From Parastagonospora avenae f. sp. tritici 18332-5 (taxonomy: Eukaryota > Ascomycota > Dothideomycetes > Pleosporales > Phaeosphaeriaceae), in assembly GCA_022559985.1 (NCBI GenBank), contig JAFJTR010000068.1:62001-126000 (forward strand): DNA of 64,000 bases, read 5' to 3'. The position numbers and the translations under genes were made by a program. The notes under the pieces were generated by a model that had not been told where the DNA came from, ran no database searches, and saw only the letters and a program-made list of their open reading frames with translations. Shown here one piece after another: positions 51,682-63,618 of the stretch. Position 1 is the stretch's first letter, and each line of letters begins with the position of its first letter.

Positions 51682-53697
51682 TCACACAATAACTCGCTTT
51701 GTCGGCTCCCTATCACTAGTCATAGAGTCAGATACCAATTCTCCATGCGTAGCACCGGGAATGTAGCATTTCCCCACCAAATTGAAGTAATCTTCTTTCG
51801 CTTGCCGCAAGAGATAAGGAACTTCGCCGCCTCTCATGATGCACACCTCGTGTCCTAGTCGTAGAGAAGCGGGTCCGAGACCCAGGGATCCAGTGTCAGT
51901 GCAAAGCAACACTCGTCCTTCACGTGCATAGTCTATTGCATTTTGGAAAGCGCGGTCCCGCCTTACTGGCCTTGCATCCTGCACAGGAGAGGGTGTGTCC
52001 GGGTGATCTTCTATGGTGCTCTTTCGGTACGCCATATAATCTGAGGCGTGCTCACGTCTTCCTCGTTCACCTTCGTACTTTGGATGAATGGTTCCACAAG
52101 TTAGGGCCTCACCGAAGGCTTTGAGGACCTGGGGTGCGGTGTACATTGGAAGTTTGGTTTCGACTTGAGCCAATGCTGACAGCACTCCATGAGGAAAACT
52201 GAGACTATACTTCATGGGGCCGCGAAGAGAGCGCCTGGTATCTGACTGCCCGAGCCACCCATCGTACTGCTCCATGGCAGGGTCCTTGAAGTACCAAACT
52301 ACCCTGCCTATAGAAATGGATGTGACGTGTAATTGGTCTTGGTGGATAAAGTGGTCGTGGTATGGCCCGAGTTGTTCCGAATCGTGTATACCGGTCCTCA
52401 TGTTGCCCCACGCCGTGGCGGGAAGGGCATGGCCATCGGCGCAAAAGTCCACGTGTGATTTGAGTAGGCTGTGAGCAACTCTAATACGGTGATTCCACAT
52501 AGGAGCCCAAGTAGGTAAGCCTACTTCCGCTTCATGACCACGAACATGTGACAGTACATCCAGACGACCAGAGCTCCGAATAAGCCTCTTAACCACAAGC
52601 ATGTTGACTTCAACGATGCTCTTGTTATAGTCTGCTTCAATCCATACTTCATGTCCCTTGTCATGCGGACATTTCATTGTCGCACTCGGATGGCTTAGCA
52701 ATGCGAACACTCGGTCTCTCGGATCGGTAGTTGCCCGTGTTTGTATAGTGTTCAAGAGTCTCAAGAATGAGCGCTCTACTTTCGCTGAACGCCAGTTGTA
52801 AAGGCAGGTGACTCGATCAGGCTCGAATGAGAATTTCATGAGCATCTCGCGTGAAAATTGCGACTCAAGTAGGCTGTGAGCAGAGTATAGTTGCTCCCAG
52901 TTGATGCGTGCAGTTCCGTACATTATAGTTGCGTCAGAGTTTAGTTCAATCTCCTGCATGCTGGTAAGAAAGATCGAAAACTTATTACGAGATCATGTTG
53001 GGTTGGCAGCTCCTACTTACGTCCACATGCGATTGAACCATTCGCATGACGATATCCTTCGTAGATAGTTGAGTTTAGAACGATCTCCACTAAGGTGCAC
53101 CCTTCCAGATAACTGAAGATCGCTAACTATGCGTCTTACGACTGAGAAAGCCGCCTCTGCATGTTGACTGTGACCAAGCCAGACCAATACTCGCTTCACA
53201 GAGCCATATATCGTGGCCATGAGCTTGATCTACTGGTTGCGCTCCTCCACATTGTCCTGGTCGATGCACATTGCGTCTGCCCAAAGCAGTTTCGCCCTGT
53301 CTGGCTGACGAATGGCTTGTAGCGCGATGTGTAGGTTCCTGGTAATTCCGAGCTCTTTTACATCGCAAGTGATAGTTTTCGTTCGATCTGGATTGCCCCA
53401 AACGCACGATAAAGCTTGACAACAGGACACGCAGCCGGCTACATACGCATCTGGGACGGTTTTGAGAGAAACCTCGACCGGGTATCCGGATGGAGCTGGC
53501 AACAGAGAGAGGATCCGAAGTGATTTCTCACTAGGTAGTGATTCATATCGGAATCTCCACGTAGGTATATCGTGGGCATAGTTGTAGGGCGCATAAATGT
53601 ACCGAGAACTCGCTCGTGTTGTCAACTTGGGTTCCACAAGCTTCTTCACGTTATGACCGCGAGTATGTCCATTCCTGGAGTCGAAAGCGGGTAACAT
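51682..53697 (-). pseudogene. HET-domain gene with one in-frame TAG
   Basis: Exons 53697-53021 and 52960-51682 (GTAAGT..ACCAG, phase 2) would encode 651 residues. HET proteins trigger heterokaryon-incompatibility cell death. Domain blocks seen: LRILSLLPAPSG; ALSCVWGNPDRTKTI; ITRNLHIALQAIR; LLWADAMCIDQDNVEERNQ; then, after TAG (53230-53232), IKLMATIYGSVKRVLVWLG; then CEWFNRMW joined by the intron to TMQEIELN; and a 420-residue C-terminal region including RATTDPRDRVFALL. The TAG falls at the Gln of the family consensus ERxxQVxLM, so CAG to TAG is likely. Everything else is open, so this may be a very recent null allele. The 155-residue truncated form lacks most of the domain. Confidence 0.8.
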
Positions 53698-54635
53698 GTT
53701 GCGTGTACAGTACGAGGTTCATTCTGTGATAGTGGATTGGCAAGGTCGACCTCTAGGCAGTACCAGGCATCCTACTGAAGCCTTGTTCTCATCAAGAAAG
53801 AAACGAGATGCAAAGCGAGGCTGCGGCAGCCTGATGCGGGGTGGCTGAGCTGCTGGGCTTACCTACACCCCAAGCATTAATTCCCCCAGTTTTTTTGAGG
53901 CGCTACAATCGTCTTGTGGCACATCGCGATATGTGTAACCCACACATGATACACTTGAATGTAGAACAATACCTGTGCAGAAGGCGATGCTGCCTGAATG
54001 TGCGTTCTCGAACATGGCGGTAGTAGAGAAAGAATCTTGTTGAAATCATCTTGATGAAGTGGGGGTGCAACTCAGACTGTATAGAGCGGTTCTTGCTCTT
54101 TCGGAAGAGAACGTCGTTCGGCTGATGCAGTGGTGAGGATCAAGCTCACGCCTTTCAAATTGTGCCGATGACGTCACACCACAGCGAAACTGCTTGCTGT
54201 GACTGCTTCGACAGGAGCCGCAGCACCACAACATCAACGATTACTACTCTAAACATCTTACTCCCTGCCGGGTACGAAGAGCGACATCCATTCTTGTGTT
54301 TCTTCTCGTCTGCCGTGCTAAATTCTTCCTCTGATGCCCTATTCCGCTGCCAAGAGCCATGGCAGCCGGCTATCATCTGCAGTACCTCTTGACCTTCCCA
54401 ATGAAGCCACCAAACGGTCAAATCCAAGATGCCCTTGTACTATTTTCTCACGTTAAGTAGTCGTGATTGCGTGACGTTTTCCAGCAGTCGATGCAAGCGA
54501 GCGATGCCAATGGCAAATCGTTCCTGACCAAGCCGGCCGTTGCGATAAGGTAGTATAAGAAGTACTTGAGAGTCGCATTGGCAAGTTTTTCCCTCTAAGT
54601 CTCGCCCTCGTTTCTGCATCTCGTCGTTTGTTGCA
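53698..54635. other. Divergent intergenic region with TATA box
   Basis: 938 bp between the HET gene (minus) and the carboxypeptidase (plus). A TATAAG element at 54554-54559, about 80 bp before the carboxypeptidase ATG, is followed by a CT-rich leader. No ORF of interest. Confidence 0.45.
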
Positions 54636-57045
54636 ATGTTCTCGGTCGTTTCTTCGGCAGCTGTGGTGCTGCTTGCCCTGGCGAAGCCCAGCGTCGCTCA
54701 ATTCCCTGCCACGCCGGAGGGCCGCACGGTTTTGGAATCGCGGTTTGGTGAGGGCGTGACTATCACGTACAAGGAGGTAAAATACATGATCCGTCTCATG
54801 AAATCGACGCTGCGCGGACGCTGATCGCCAAGCAGAATAATTTATGCGAAACTAAGCCGGGTGTGAAATCTTACGCTGGGCATGTCTATCTTCCGCCTGG
54901 TACCGCCGACTTGGGCCAGGGCCAAGACTATCCGATCAACAGCGTGAGTTGCGAGGATGGAACGATCGTGGACGTGTTGGCTAATGCGACGACAAGTTCT
55001 TCTGGTTCTTCGAGGCGCGCAATGATCCGAAGAATGCGCCTCTCACCATCTGGTTAAATGGCGGGCCTGGTAGTTCGTCTATGCATGGATTGTTCACGGA
55101 ACATGGTCCTTGCCACGTCAATGCGGACTCCAACTCGACGCGTCCAGCAGATTGGAGCTGGAACGAGAATGGTAAGTGAGGGTTTACACTACCTTGCCCT
55201 CCATGAACGAATTGTTGGTGTTTTCCCTCGTGCAAGAGTCAACGCCGAGAGTTTGGCCAATCAGATGGACTCAAAGCTCTTGAATCAAGTCTTGCACAAG
55301 GGCAAGGCCCATCATCCGTTTAAGGGGAGGTCTAGAGAACCGTTGTATGCGAAATACTAATCAGAATAGTCAACATGCTGTACTTCGACCAGCCCGTACA
55401 GGTCGGCTTGTAAGTCAAGCATGCTCAAAGTCATCACCCTTGCCTCCTAACATCAACCATAGCTCCTACGACACCCTCCAAAACGTGACCAGGGACCTTG
55501 TCAGCGGCCGAGTCACAAATTTGGACGAGACTACACCAGTACCCGAGCAAAATTCCACTCTCCTTACCGGTACTTTCCCGAGCCGTAACCCCAACAACAC
55601 CGCCTTCGGCAGCGTGAACGGCGCCGTAGCATCCTGGCACTTCCTGCAGTCGTGGTTCCAGGAGTTCCCTCACTACTTACCAAACGATACTCGAATTTCG
55701 CTAGCAGCACAGTCCTACGGTGGCCGCTATGGCCCAGCGATGATGTCATTCTGGGAAGAGCAGAACCAGCGTATTGAAAATGGTACCTGGGATGGCAGCG
55801 ACGGCGAGCAGTTTATCCTGCACCTAGATACTCTGATGATTGTTTCTGGCTGTATTGACCGGAAAATTCAGTACCCGTACTACCCCCAGCAAGCATTCCG
55901 CGACAACGGTTTTGGCATCGAAGCAGTCAACGAGACGATTTACAACGGTATGGTCGCCTCGGTCCCAGAGTGTCTCGAGAGAATCCAAAAGTGCCGCGAC
56001 GCAGCTGCGATTTCCGATCCTGAGAACTTGGGTATCGACGCCGGCGTTAATGCAGTCTGCGAAGATGCGGAAACCTGGTGTCGCTCGAACATTGTCAGTC
56101 CATACACCTCGAATTCCGGTCTGGATTACTACGACATCTCGACACAATCGCCCCCTTCGTTTCCCGCGGGCTTTCATCAAGGATTTCTCAACCGTGAATG
56201 GGTGCAGGCTGAACTCGGTGTTCCGCTGAACTGGACCGGTAGCTCTCCCCAAGCATCAAACGCGTACCGTGACATTGGCGACTACCCACGAGATTCCTGG
56301 CTCGAGGATCTCGGCTTCCTACTCGACAACGGGATCAAAGTCTCGCTCGTCTACGGCGACCTGGACTTCGCATGTCCTGTAAGTCCACCCTACCTTGAAA
56401 CTCACATGAAGCTAACACCACCCCCAGTGGGCCGGCGGCGACGCCGTGGCCAAAGCAATCCCCTGGTCCGGCTCCTCCGCCTACGCGTCTGCGCAATACG
56501 CCGAGATCCAAACCAACGACTCCTACATCGGCGGCCTCGTGCGCCAACACGGTAATCTCAGCTACATCCGCACCTACAAAGCCGGGCACTCGATCCCCTC
56601 CTACCAGCCCGAAACCGCGTACCAGGTGTTCACGCGCGCCCTGTTCAATCTCGACATCGCAACGGGCACGCAGCCCACGGGCGCAGGAGCTAATTACACG
56701 ACCACGGGACGCCCTGTGCCGGATGTGCAGCTGCAGCCGAACATGGGCGGTCTGAGCTACTGCTACACGTATGCGGCGAGCTCGTGTCGGTCGTGGCAGG
56801 TCGATATGATCCGCAACGGCAGCGCGGAGATATGCAATTGGTTGTTTGTGGATGCGAATTCGACGCAGCTGTTTCCTGGGGAGATTGCGAAGTGCAGGGC
56901 GGACTGGGCGGGTGGGAATAAGACGGTGGCGAGGAGGGTGGACAGTCGGCAGGTGTTCAATGGTAATGCGGTGGCGCTGAGGGGAAGCGCGTTCTTCATA
57001 CTACTGGAAGTGGTCGTTTTGGCTGTGGTGGGCAGTTTATTGTAG
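54636..57045 (+). CDS. GPI-anchored serine carboxypeptidase (S10)
   Basis: Six exons: 54636-54776, 54836-54943, 54997-55171, 55370-55409, 55463-56378 and 56428-57045. Phases agree and give 665 residues. The enzyme trims C-terminal residues from peptides at acidic pH. Signal peptide MFSVVSSAAVVLLALAKPSVAQ. Catalytic Ser109 in NGGPGSSSM, the oxyanion/substrate block SYGGRYGP, catalytic Asp in YGDLDFACPWAGG (454-456) and His514 in KAGHSIPSY are all visible. Paired cysteines and N-glycan sequons indicate secretion, and the C terminus (RGSAFFILLEVVVLAVVGSLL) is a GPI-attachment signal, so a wall- or membrane-bound surface peptidase is inferred. Intron 3 is long for this locus (198 nt). The first acceptor is a tandem AAGCAG. 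Confidence 0.9.
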
Positions 57046-60000
57046 ATTAGTGATGTAGAGCAGGGTTGCGGATAGATGGAGCAGCTGCCTGTTGCTTTGG
57101 AAGAAATGAAATGTCCAGATGAGGTCGGTGAAGCCTCCTTAGCTGATTAACCTACCTAACATTCGAGCGGCAATACCTATCTTGCTGACAGTCGATGAGT
57201 TGGCCGTCAATAGACTTGCAAAATCTATCAGATTGGCTGGGTCCCTACAATCAGTCGAATTTCGAACGGGTTTTGACGACAACGTGGAGTTAAGACCATA
57301 CTTCAGTGTCGTTACTTTTACCTCGGAAGACCTGTGAGCACTATCTCGTGCATGCAAGGATACCCTCTAGGTATACTAATAGGTGCAAGACCAGTTCGAT
57401 GCGCGCTTTGGCGCAGCATCCGCCTCACCTTGAAAATTCATAATTCTCAAACACATTCGATGGAGAGGCTCGCGACAATAGCCTACCCTCGTCTTCCGCT
57501 TCCCGTGCCTTTCCGGGAATTTGCTAGACACAAGACTCGATGCATACCGTAACTTTAGAGACGAACTCATGACCTCTCCCCACGCATCACGTCCCCCACG
57601 AACTCGGTGCAATAGCAGTTCCCGTCCAGTACGACCTGTCAGAGCACCCACTGCAGCGGTCCGCTTATCAGCGTCAACGGAAAGCCGTCCCGTAGATTGC
57701 TGCTGTGGGAGCACCGGGTAATCACGCGCGCCACGTGTGTGCTGGATTCAGCCTCATCAATCAAAATAAAACGTGTCAATATTCGACGTGCGCCTGTTGC
57801 ACATCTATCAAGCCAGGGGAGGAGTCCATCGCAGCCTCGCGCATGGTCGGAATATGTCGGTATGTAGGAAAGTATTGGGAGAAGCACGCCAGCCGTTCAG
57901 GAAAGACGCCCGCGGTTTTTTGCGGTGCGTGTTTGCGGGACGCGAGCACGTCTGGTGACACGAGGCCGGCTTCGATGTTGTACGGCGTTGTAGAGAAACG
58001 TGCTCCCATGTCGGAATTAGGCAGGAGACAAGAAAGGGAGCCGTAAGCGAGCGGGAGATCGGTGCTCTGGTACAGGCAAGTTCCGATTGACATGCTTTTT
58101 CTAGAAGGGTTTGGAATGTCATCATTGTTGGTGTAGTGGTGTTTCGATACGCGCGCTGGGCATGCAGGCGCGCTCGAGATGCTCGAGTAGGTCAAGATCC
58201 AACACCTTCCTAGAGCGAGATGGATGATGTAATACCGGTCGGGTCATCCATGTGAAATGTGGTCACAGCATTGCGGTTCATTTATCGGCGTTGGGCTAGT
58301 TGGTCGAGACCTTGAGCATCGCATATACCATATCGTTGCCAGCGACAATGGAGGGGGTGGTGCAGCGATCTGCTCGAAAAATACCGCGGATGGATTGCTT
58401 ACTGTAGTACAACGGCGTTCCCACGACGTACGATCCACGAGGACCTCGTGTCTTCCAGGATACCGCAGCTGACTGCATGTAGTGAACAGTCATCCGCAAG
58501 CGACATTACACAGGTGTGGATGATGAGCCGTTGCAAGGCTGAAGGATCAGCGCGACAGCTTCCTGATTCGTTCGGCCAGATTGCGCCTGTGCCCTTGCTC
58601 CTTGCTCACCAGATCCGAATAGCACCTCGTGTCGAAGACAAAACGCCTGTTCCTTCTTGTTGGGAACCGTGCATACAGCCTCATGTGCGTAGATGAGGTG
58701 AGCACTCGTCAATGCCTGCTTGCTGGTTGTTTCTGCTTGAACCCCAACAGCCTAATTTTAGGCCGCGGGGAGCGGTCAGAGATGGCTGCATAGGAAGCTG
58801 AGTTGCGGATCGGGTCTGCGCGTACACAATGTATAAGGCGGAGATATAGGTGTTTCACGAGACATTGGCAAGAAGATGTACCTACAAGGCTGTACTGCAC
58901 TGTAGCTGCAAAGACGGAATGTAGATGCGTGGAGCCCGCAGTCTCCGAGGCTGGGTCCACACGCTAGAAATGCATTGCCGTCTTCATGTCTTTGCAGTGA
59001 CATTACGAGGTGTGCTTGTCGTCACTGTCTCGGACCGACGCAACGATGCAGCAATCGACATGGCTTGCGTACTGGAGACACTTGCGGTGATTAAATGCGG
59101 TTATGTTTGGAAGTTGCTTGGCAACTAACCCGAAGGATTTTAGGCGTAATCACGCTGTTGGGTTTTGTGAGGCTGACCTCATGTGCCAGGGCCAGAGGAC
59201 TGAAGAGCGGCGATCGATGACCGAATAGCAGACAACGTCGAGCGGCCTTGCTAGGTCACGACTCTTGTGTCAGTTGGCTTGACCAGAGCGATGCTTCCTA
59301 CCAGGGGCCGCGGTGTCTTGTGGTAGAGACCTAGAAGCTGATATCCGGATCCTGTGCCGCAGCCATGAGAGCGACTGCTTGGGCCGGGAAAAAAGGAAAA
59401 CGGTTCAGTCGATATTTTCAGCAAATTGTGCATGGCGCGCGCGGCAAGTCCACTGCGAGGACGCGGAGCGCTGTGGCCCCTGAGTGCAGCATAGTTCACA
59501 GAGACGCCGAATATCTGCGGCTGGCAGAATCCAGAACCATAAGAGCGGGGTTGTGGTGCTCCCTATTAGATGTGGCTGTTCTCGACGCGCAGTAGCGGGA
59601 CATGTCAGGTTTCGTAGTTGCATACCGGAAGATTTGGTCGTCTTCTAGAACGGCCGTAGAAGGAGCTGTTAGCTCGATCGGCCGTGTAGCCGAAACCTTG
59701 CTGTGGGATTTCTCGGCGAAGCCACTGGCACGTGCGACGCAATGGTTGCGCACGAAATTTCTGAGGAGACGGATAGAGTTGCTGTTGAGCTGTTGTGCTA
59801 CGCTGCAGCGACCCTGAAGAGGCAAGGGATGGATCGGGCGGACCTTCCCGACTGAGACACTTAACGGAATCTTACAGCCTATGGTGCCTTAGCTTGAGCT
59901 TTGAGTAGACGCAAGCAGCAGTGGCGAGCAGAGTAGCTTTGGAGAACGGACAAGAATTGTGGACAAGACTTGTAGAAAGTAGGCAAGAGGACGGCGCTAA

Positions 60001-61554
60001 GAAAAATAAGCAAATGTCGGTGGTCGGTTTCAGCGATGGTAATGACGCTCCCCTGCCTTGGATGGAGACTGGCGGAGTGCTCAGATGCGTTGGACATTGG
60101 AAAGAGTGTCAGCTACGTTGAGGGGTTGATATCAGAGGTGCATATCTCGGTGTAGGGTGCACGGTCGTTGCAGTGGTGCATCCATGGATGGTAGTCGCGG
60201 CCATGCCCAGTTTTGTAAATGGAATGCACGGCTTGCATATGCTGCCCACGGCAACGTCGCGACGGAGCTCGGAATGCAGACCGCGAGGACTGTTGACAGC
60301 ACTGTGCATGCCCGACTGTACGCCAGTTGTTAATGCAAGCTCAGGCCCAAGATCAAAAGGAAGAGAAAAGGAGGGCGAGCTAATCAGGGCGCGCGGAGGA
60401 CGTGGCCGGCCAGCAACGACGCGGTCTATGGGCTCCACGTGGAAGCCTTCGCGCGTGTGCTAAGGGACGAAGTTTATATTATGGAGGAAGTGGCGCGGAA
60501 GTAGATGGTAGAGATAAGTACCTAAGGTACTTCGGGAAACGCGATGGGAAACTACAGTTCCGGAAGACAGAGCAGTTGACGGCCATTGCACATGGCAGTC
60601 CTTGCGGAAAAAGTGTTTCAGGAGCAGCGAGGCTTATGCAGATCAGACGGGAAGGCGACATGGTGTGGGCAGTAAATTGGCCGATGTCTTGTGATGTCCG
60701 GGGTACAGCTCGTGGCTAGGCTCGAGCAGAGTCGGCGTGGTGCAGAAGGGGAGATGCGAGGGAGGGTGAAAGACCGGTGCTGACTGTGTCTGTTCGGAGT
60801 GCGACCGACGGCGAGCAGACTCTCAAGCGCAATGCTGCGGGCGCGGAGGATCTGCAGGTGCTCTGCCAGGCCAACACGGCTACGAGAGGGTCGGCGGGCA
60901 GAGGTTTGGCTGCATGAGTCGTGGCAGAGCCCATGGATACCGTCCCATATGGCTGCGAGGCGAGGTATACTGCCATGTTCGTCCAGCGTGCTGGATACAG
61001 TGCTCAGTGTCCTACGTCTTGCAAACTCAAATGCTGCCGCGCTTGCCCACGGCAGCGGCACACAGATCAGATGGTCGTCCTGCGTCCCATAAGACAGGGA
61101 TGCTGACTCCGTGGTGAGGGTGAGCAGCAGTGCACGAGTGACGAGAGGCGCCAACGTGGTGGACTGCGCTAAGCAAATCGTGGGCTGCCCAGGTGCGAGG
61201 CATCTTCCAGCTCGACTAGCCTGCAATTGGACACGCCGACAAGACGTCTTGCTTCAAAACTCCTGGGCCTCCTTTCGCAGCCTCGATTGCCCTCCTTTGC
61301 CCGCCAGCCCTACCAGTCCGCTGCTGCTGCATTGCGTAGCGACACAGTACATACGCCGCCCACGCCCACGCCCGCCCTCGCTGTCGACGTCTGTCCGCCG
61401 CTCGCTGCACCTGCCGCCGCCGACTACCTTTGTCCCCCGCGTCCGTCTGCCCAGCCCGAGCAGCCCCCATCGTGCCTTCCCGATCCGCCTGTCGATGCCT
61501 TCTTGAAGCCCTATTGCTATCCCGCCCACCGGCAACCTGCCATTGTAGCCCGCC
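57046..61554. other. 4.5-kb region without a recognisable gene
   Basis: Both strands show only short, mutually overlapping ORFs (up to about 200 codons) with no family signature, low-complexity Arg/Ser/Thr composition and no splice-linked extensions that I could make work. The last 300 bp before 61555 are strongly pyrimidine-rich and look like a long 5' leader of the kinase gene. No rRNA, tRNA or transposon terminal repeat was noticed. It could be a decayed element, a long promoter or a noncoding RNA locus. Confidence 0.5.
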
Positions 61555-63618
61555 ATGGGCCAGAGCAACGGAAAGCCCGTCGTCTTCACCGACCAAGGTC
61601 CGTACGAGTGCGAGCGTGTCTGCTGTCTGCCGTCTGCCATCGTCATGGGCCAGCATGCATATCAGCCTCTGCCTATCGCGCGTCAGACGCAGCACCGCCG
61701 CTCCAGCACCTGCCCCGGAGAGCCAGACTGACCATGCCCCGCAGTGAACCTCAACCACTTCCGCCTGCTGCGAGTCGTCGGCAAGGGCGCCTTTGGAAAA
61801 GTCCGCATTGTCGAGCGAAAAGACACGGGCCTCACATTTGCCCTCAAGTACATACGGAAAGATGAAGGTCAGTCATTGATGATATAGATCCTCGCCGTGG
61901 CAATGCCATCATACCGCGCCCCGATGCTGACGCCGTGTAACAGTCGTACGGTCCGAAAGTGTGCGCAACATCATCCGCGAGCGCCGCATGCTCGAGCACC
62001 TCAACCACCCCTTCCTGTGCAATCTGCGCTACAGCTTCCAGGACATTGAGTATCTGTACGTCAGCCGTCTTCGATAAGCCTGTCACGTGGAGACTAACCC
62101 CCCGCAGCTACATCGTCGTCGACCTGATGAACGGCGGCGACCTGCGCTTCCACATCTCGCGCAAGACCTTCACCGAAGAGGCCGTGCGCTTCTGGATAGC
62201 ACAGTTGGGATGCGCTGTGCGGTATATTCACCAGCAGGGCATCGTGCACAGAGACATCAAGCCCGACAACGTGCTCCTCGACTCGGAAGGCCATGTCCAT
62301 CTGGCGGACTTTGTATGTCCCTTGCCTACGTCTCCAATTCCCACGCTTACACCACGCAGAACGTCGCATCCGACTTCACCCCGCACAAGCCCCTGACCAG
62401 CAAGTCCGGCACCCTCGCCTACCTGGCCCCCGAGGTCTACGAGGGCAAGGGGTACTCGTGTGAGGTCGACTGGTGGTCACTCGGCGTGCTTTTCTACGAG
62501 TGCATCTACAACAAGGTACGTCGACTGCATCACCCGAACCCCCATTGTGCTAACCGTCGCAGCGACCCTTCGAGGCCGGCAGCCACGACTCCTTAGCCGC
62601 CAAGATCCTCAAAGGCGAACCCACATATCCTGTCACCAGCCCGCCCGTGTCGATGCCGTGCTTACATGCCATCAGCTCGCTGCTGGAGAAGAACAGGAGG
62701 AAGCGCATTGGCGCCATCAGCTTCGAGTCATTCACCGACAACCCCTTCTTCCGGCCCCTGGACTTTGAGGCCTTGGAGCGCAAAGAAATTGACCCAGTCT
62801 TCATTCCCTCGAGCGACAAGACTAACTTTGACGCGACGTACGATCTGGAGGAGTTGCTGCTAGAAGAGGCACCGCTCGAGGCGCGAGCGCGGAGACAGAA
62901 GCCCAGAGAAGCATTGAAGGATGACGCCACCGATCAGGAAATCCGTGCCGAGGAGCTGCACAGGATGATCGAGACCCTCTTCGAGCCGTTCAACTACACT
63001 ACAGTCGCCGACCAACGCCCGATCGCGGTTGCTGTTACAGATCCCGTCGACTCAGTGGGTGGATCAAGAACAAGTGGCCATAGCAATAGCGAAACCACGC
63101 CAGCATCTGCCACATCCCAGCAAGATCCCTGGGGCCGTCCACTCGCGACAACCAAGTCGCAAGACGTCGACATTCACGGAACTCGCTCGACGACCACCGC
63201 GCGCTCTACGACACAGTCCCCGAGCGGCAGCCCCCCGCTGCCCACAACTGCACTCCACCAGACCGGCACTGCCGACTCTCCCACGTCTCAGCGCGGTGAG
63301 CGTGCGGACTACTTCCCTGCGGACGGTTCCGAGCCAATGCCACCCTCTTTCTCTCGCCCCATGAATACTCGCCCACGTGGTTCACAACGAAGCACAAGCA
63401 TGGGCGGAGGCGTACAGGTAGTCCTCAACGAAACCGGTTCGTGGTCTGAAATGGCTAACCAGAGCTCTGCGCTTGTACAGAATCCTCAAACTGCCGAGAA
63501 GCCATCTGGCATGCTCGGTTTTCTGAGTCGTAAGAAGGGACGAGACAGGAGTCCCAAGGCGAAGGAGAGGGGTGTACTTGGCAAGGAGGGCGCTCGGGTT
63601 ATCATCAGCAACACTTGA
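61555..63618 (+). CDS. AGC-type serine/threonine kinase, YANK/STK32-like
   Basis: Six exons: 61555-61597, 61745-61867, 61944-62055, 62108-62312, 62360-62515 and 62563-63618. Phases agree and give 564 residues. The start MGQSNGKP is a possible N-myristoylation site, as in STK32 kinases. Kinase domain from about residue 19: glycine loop GKGAFGKV (27-34), Lys49 in FALKYI, a Glu in the RNIIRERRMLEHL helix, VVDLMNGGDLRFH, HRDIKPDN (140-147), then DFN (160-162) where most kinases have DFG; DFN is itself a YANK-family trait. APEVYEGKGYSCEVDWWSLGVLFYE and R-P-F-E follow. The 250-residue C-terminal tail is Ser/Thr/Pro-rich and ends in a basic segment. Substrates unknown. Confidence 0.9.

Noticed and set aside
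30401..53232. General reassignment of TAG to glutamine
   Set aside because: Several intact genes in the window end in TAG (for example the 4224-5537, TLC and MRM1 genes), so TAG works as a normal stop here.
57705..58195. Overlapping Cys-containing ORFs on both strands as effector candidates
   Set aside because: No signal peptide, no consistent cysteine spacing, and equal ORF content on both strands suggests chance.
60618..61226. 202-codon minus-strand ORF
   Set aside because: Low-complexity Ser/Arg/Ala/Leu composition, overlaps ORFs in other frames, no homology-like motif and no start context.
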